A stretch of 6,189 nucleotides of DNA, from NCBI GenBank assembly GCA_007124475.1, contig SLFB01000346.1:1-6189 (forward strand). Direction: 5' to 3'. Of the stretch, positions 5,401 to 6,189 are shown piece after piece. The stretch's first letter is position 1. Each line of letters begins with the position of its first letter. A program made the translations under genes and the position numbers. Under the pieces are notes generated by a model. That model was not told the origin of the DNA, made no database searches, and saw only the letters and a program-made list of their open reading frames with translations. This DNA comes from Vibrio sp. GTDB taxonomy: Bacteria > Pseudomonadota > Gammaproteobacteria > Enterobacterales > Vibrionaceae.

Positions 5401-5431
5401 ACGCTTCAGCTGTGTTGGCTGAAACGCTAAA
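5397..5431 (-). terminator. Hairpin between the convergent rfaH and asnB, best formed by asnB-strand RNA
   Basis: The arms are 5397-5410 and 5418-5431 with a 7-nt loop. On the plus strand there are two A-C mismatches (5401/5427 and 5404/5424). On the minus strand both become G-U, giving an uninterrupted 14-pair stem. This suggests a role in the 3' end of the asnB transcript, about 90 nt after its stop. No T-tract follows on the minus strand; on the plus strand TCGTTTTG follows. Terminator function on either strand is therefore unproven. Confidence 0.4.
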
Positions 5432-5440
5432 TCGTTTTGC

Positions 5441-5490
5441 TATCCCCTTCCTACTTGCGCTTACCGACAACTACAAGTGGTTGGGGGATA
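5441..5490. repeat. Inverted repeat with TATCCCC ends near the asnB stop
   Basis: TATCCCC (5441-5447) pairs with GGGGATA (5484-5490). After a T-G wobble and a two-by-two internal loop, CTACTTG (5451-5457) pairs with CAAGTGG (5474-5480). The terminal loop is 16 nt. No T-tract follows on either strand. The TATCCCC/GGGGATA ends resemble the TATACCC/GGGTATA ends of the elements around adk, but that may be chance. Confidence 0.45.
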
Positions 5491-5520
5491 TATAATAAGA
5501 GGTGAAAGAATAATCAGAGC

Positions 5521-6189
5521 TTAATATGCCTCATTATGTACCGCTTTTACTGCCCGACCTGAAGGATCAATGCAGTTTTTGAAAGATTCATCCCACTCGA
5601 TTGCCTTGGTAGATGAACACGCCACCGATGGGCCTCCTGGTACACAGCGAGCGGCTGACTCTAGCGGGAAAAGCTCTTCAAAGATCTCGCGATAGACATA
5701 GCCTTCTTTTGTGGTTGGCGTGTTGTAAGGGAAGCGAAATTTGGCGGTTGCCATTTGCTGGTCGCTCACCTTTGCTTCAGCCGTGGCTTTTAAGGTATCA
5801 ATCCATTCATAGCCAACACCATCCGAAAACTGTTCTTTTTGTCGCCAAGCGATGGAGTCCGGTAAATAGTGCTCAAAGCACTCTCTTAAAATATGTTTTT
5901 CCATCTTGCCATTGCCGCACATTTTATCAGCAGGGTTAAGTCGCATGGCCACATCAATAAACTCTTTGTCTAAGAAAGGAACCCGTCCTTCAACTCCCCA
6001 AGCCGCGAGAGATTTGTTTGCTCTAGCACAATCGAATAAGTTTAAAGCGAGCAATTTGCGAACGGTTTCTTCATGGAACTCTCGGGCATTAGGCGCTTTA
6101 TGAAAGTAAAGATAGCCACCAAATATTTCGTCAGCCCCTTCTCCCGATAGAACCATTTTAATTCCCATCGCCTTAATTTTTCTACCGAG
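5521..6189 (-). CDS. asnB: Asparagine synthase B (glutamine-hydrolysing), C-terminal part
   Basis: ATP-dependent conversion of aspartate to asparagine using glutamine-derived ammonia, in the cytoplasm. Only the last 222 codons are in the window; the frame stays open through 6189 (LGRKIKAMG precedes the internal Met at 6168), so the gene is cut by the right edge and that Met is not the start. The visible part is the C-terminal synthetase domain, with SGEGADEIFGGY, WGVEGRVPFLDKEFIDVAMRLNP, GNGKMEKHILRE, WRQKEQFSDGVGYEWID and the conserved tail VACSSTKAIEWDESFKNCIDPSGRAV. The N-terminal glutaminase domain with its Cys1 nucleophile and the SGGLDSS ATP motif would lie beyond the edge. E. coli AsnB has 554 residues, so about 60% is missing. 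The TAA stop is at 5521-5523. It is convergent with rfaH. Confidence 0.95.
   Translation of the reverse strand, partial: LGRKIKAMGIKMVLSGEGADEIFGGYLYFHKAPNAREFHEETVRKLLALNLFDCARANKSLAAWGVEGRVPFLDKEFIDVAMRLNPADKMCGNGKMEKHILRECFEHYLPDSIAWRQKEQFSDGVGYEWIDTLKATAEAKVSDQQMATAKFRFPYNTPTTKEGYVYREIFEELFPLESAARCVPGGPSVACSSTKAIEWDESFKNCIDPSGRAVKAVHNEAY

Noticed and set aside
5613..6103. Forward-strand open frames opposite asnB
   Set aside because: They are antisense shadows of the conserved asnB coding sequence, with no recognisable motif.

Overview
The window is a core-chromosome segment from a gammaproteobacterium, most likely a member of the Vibrionaceae. The evidence is the gene order htpG-adk-hemH followed by rfaH and a convergent asnB, protein sequences that read as Vibrio-type versions, and moderately AT-rich DNA with structured intergenic spacers. 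Genus and species cannot be fixed from the sequence alone.

Layout: 1-465 is an AT-rich upstream region with no convincing gene. It holds in-phase A-tracts, a good sigma-32 (heat-shock) promoter at 255-284 and a leader of about 175 nt. htpG (466-2370, +) encodes the Hsp90 chaperone and ends at a strong intrinsic terminator (2389-2424). A 482-bp gap follows, with a candidate promoter, a repeat-like element and an imperfect hairpin directly before adk (2853-3500, +; adenylate kinase). Downstream of adk come a second repeat-like element and an intrinsic terminator (3630-3655). hemH (3714-4685, +; ferrochelatase) and rfaH (about 4812-5324, +; NusG-family antiterminator) are separated by a short AT-rich spacer without a clear terminator. 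A structured 196-bp spacer separates rfaH from the convergent 3' part of asnB (5521-6189, -), which runs off the right edge.

The genes do not form one pathway. They cover protein folding under stress (HtpG), adenylate balance (Adk), the last step of haem synthesis (HemH), operon-specific transcription elongation for surface polysaccharide genes (RfaH) and asparagine synthesis (AsnB). The terminators indicate that htpG and adk are separate transcription units. hemH and rfaH could be partly co-transcribed.

I found no evidence of an undescribed multi-gene system. The unusual content is intergenic: three degenerate copies of what looks like one dispersed repeat (TATACCCA ends plus a GACTGGCTA core), with two of them inverted around adk; a curved-DNA-like A-tract array abutting the heat-shock promoter; a possible structure that hides the htpG ribosome binding site; and overlapping inverted repeats between rfaH and asnB whose wobble pairs suggest which strand's RNA folds.
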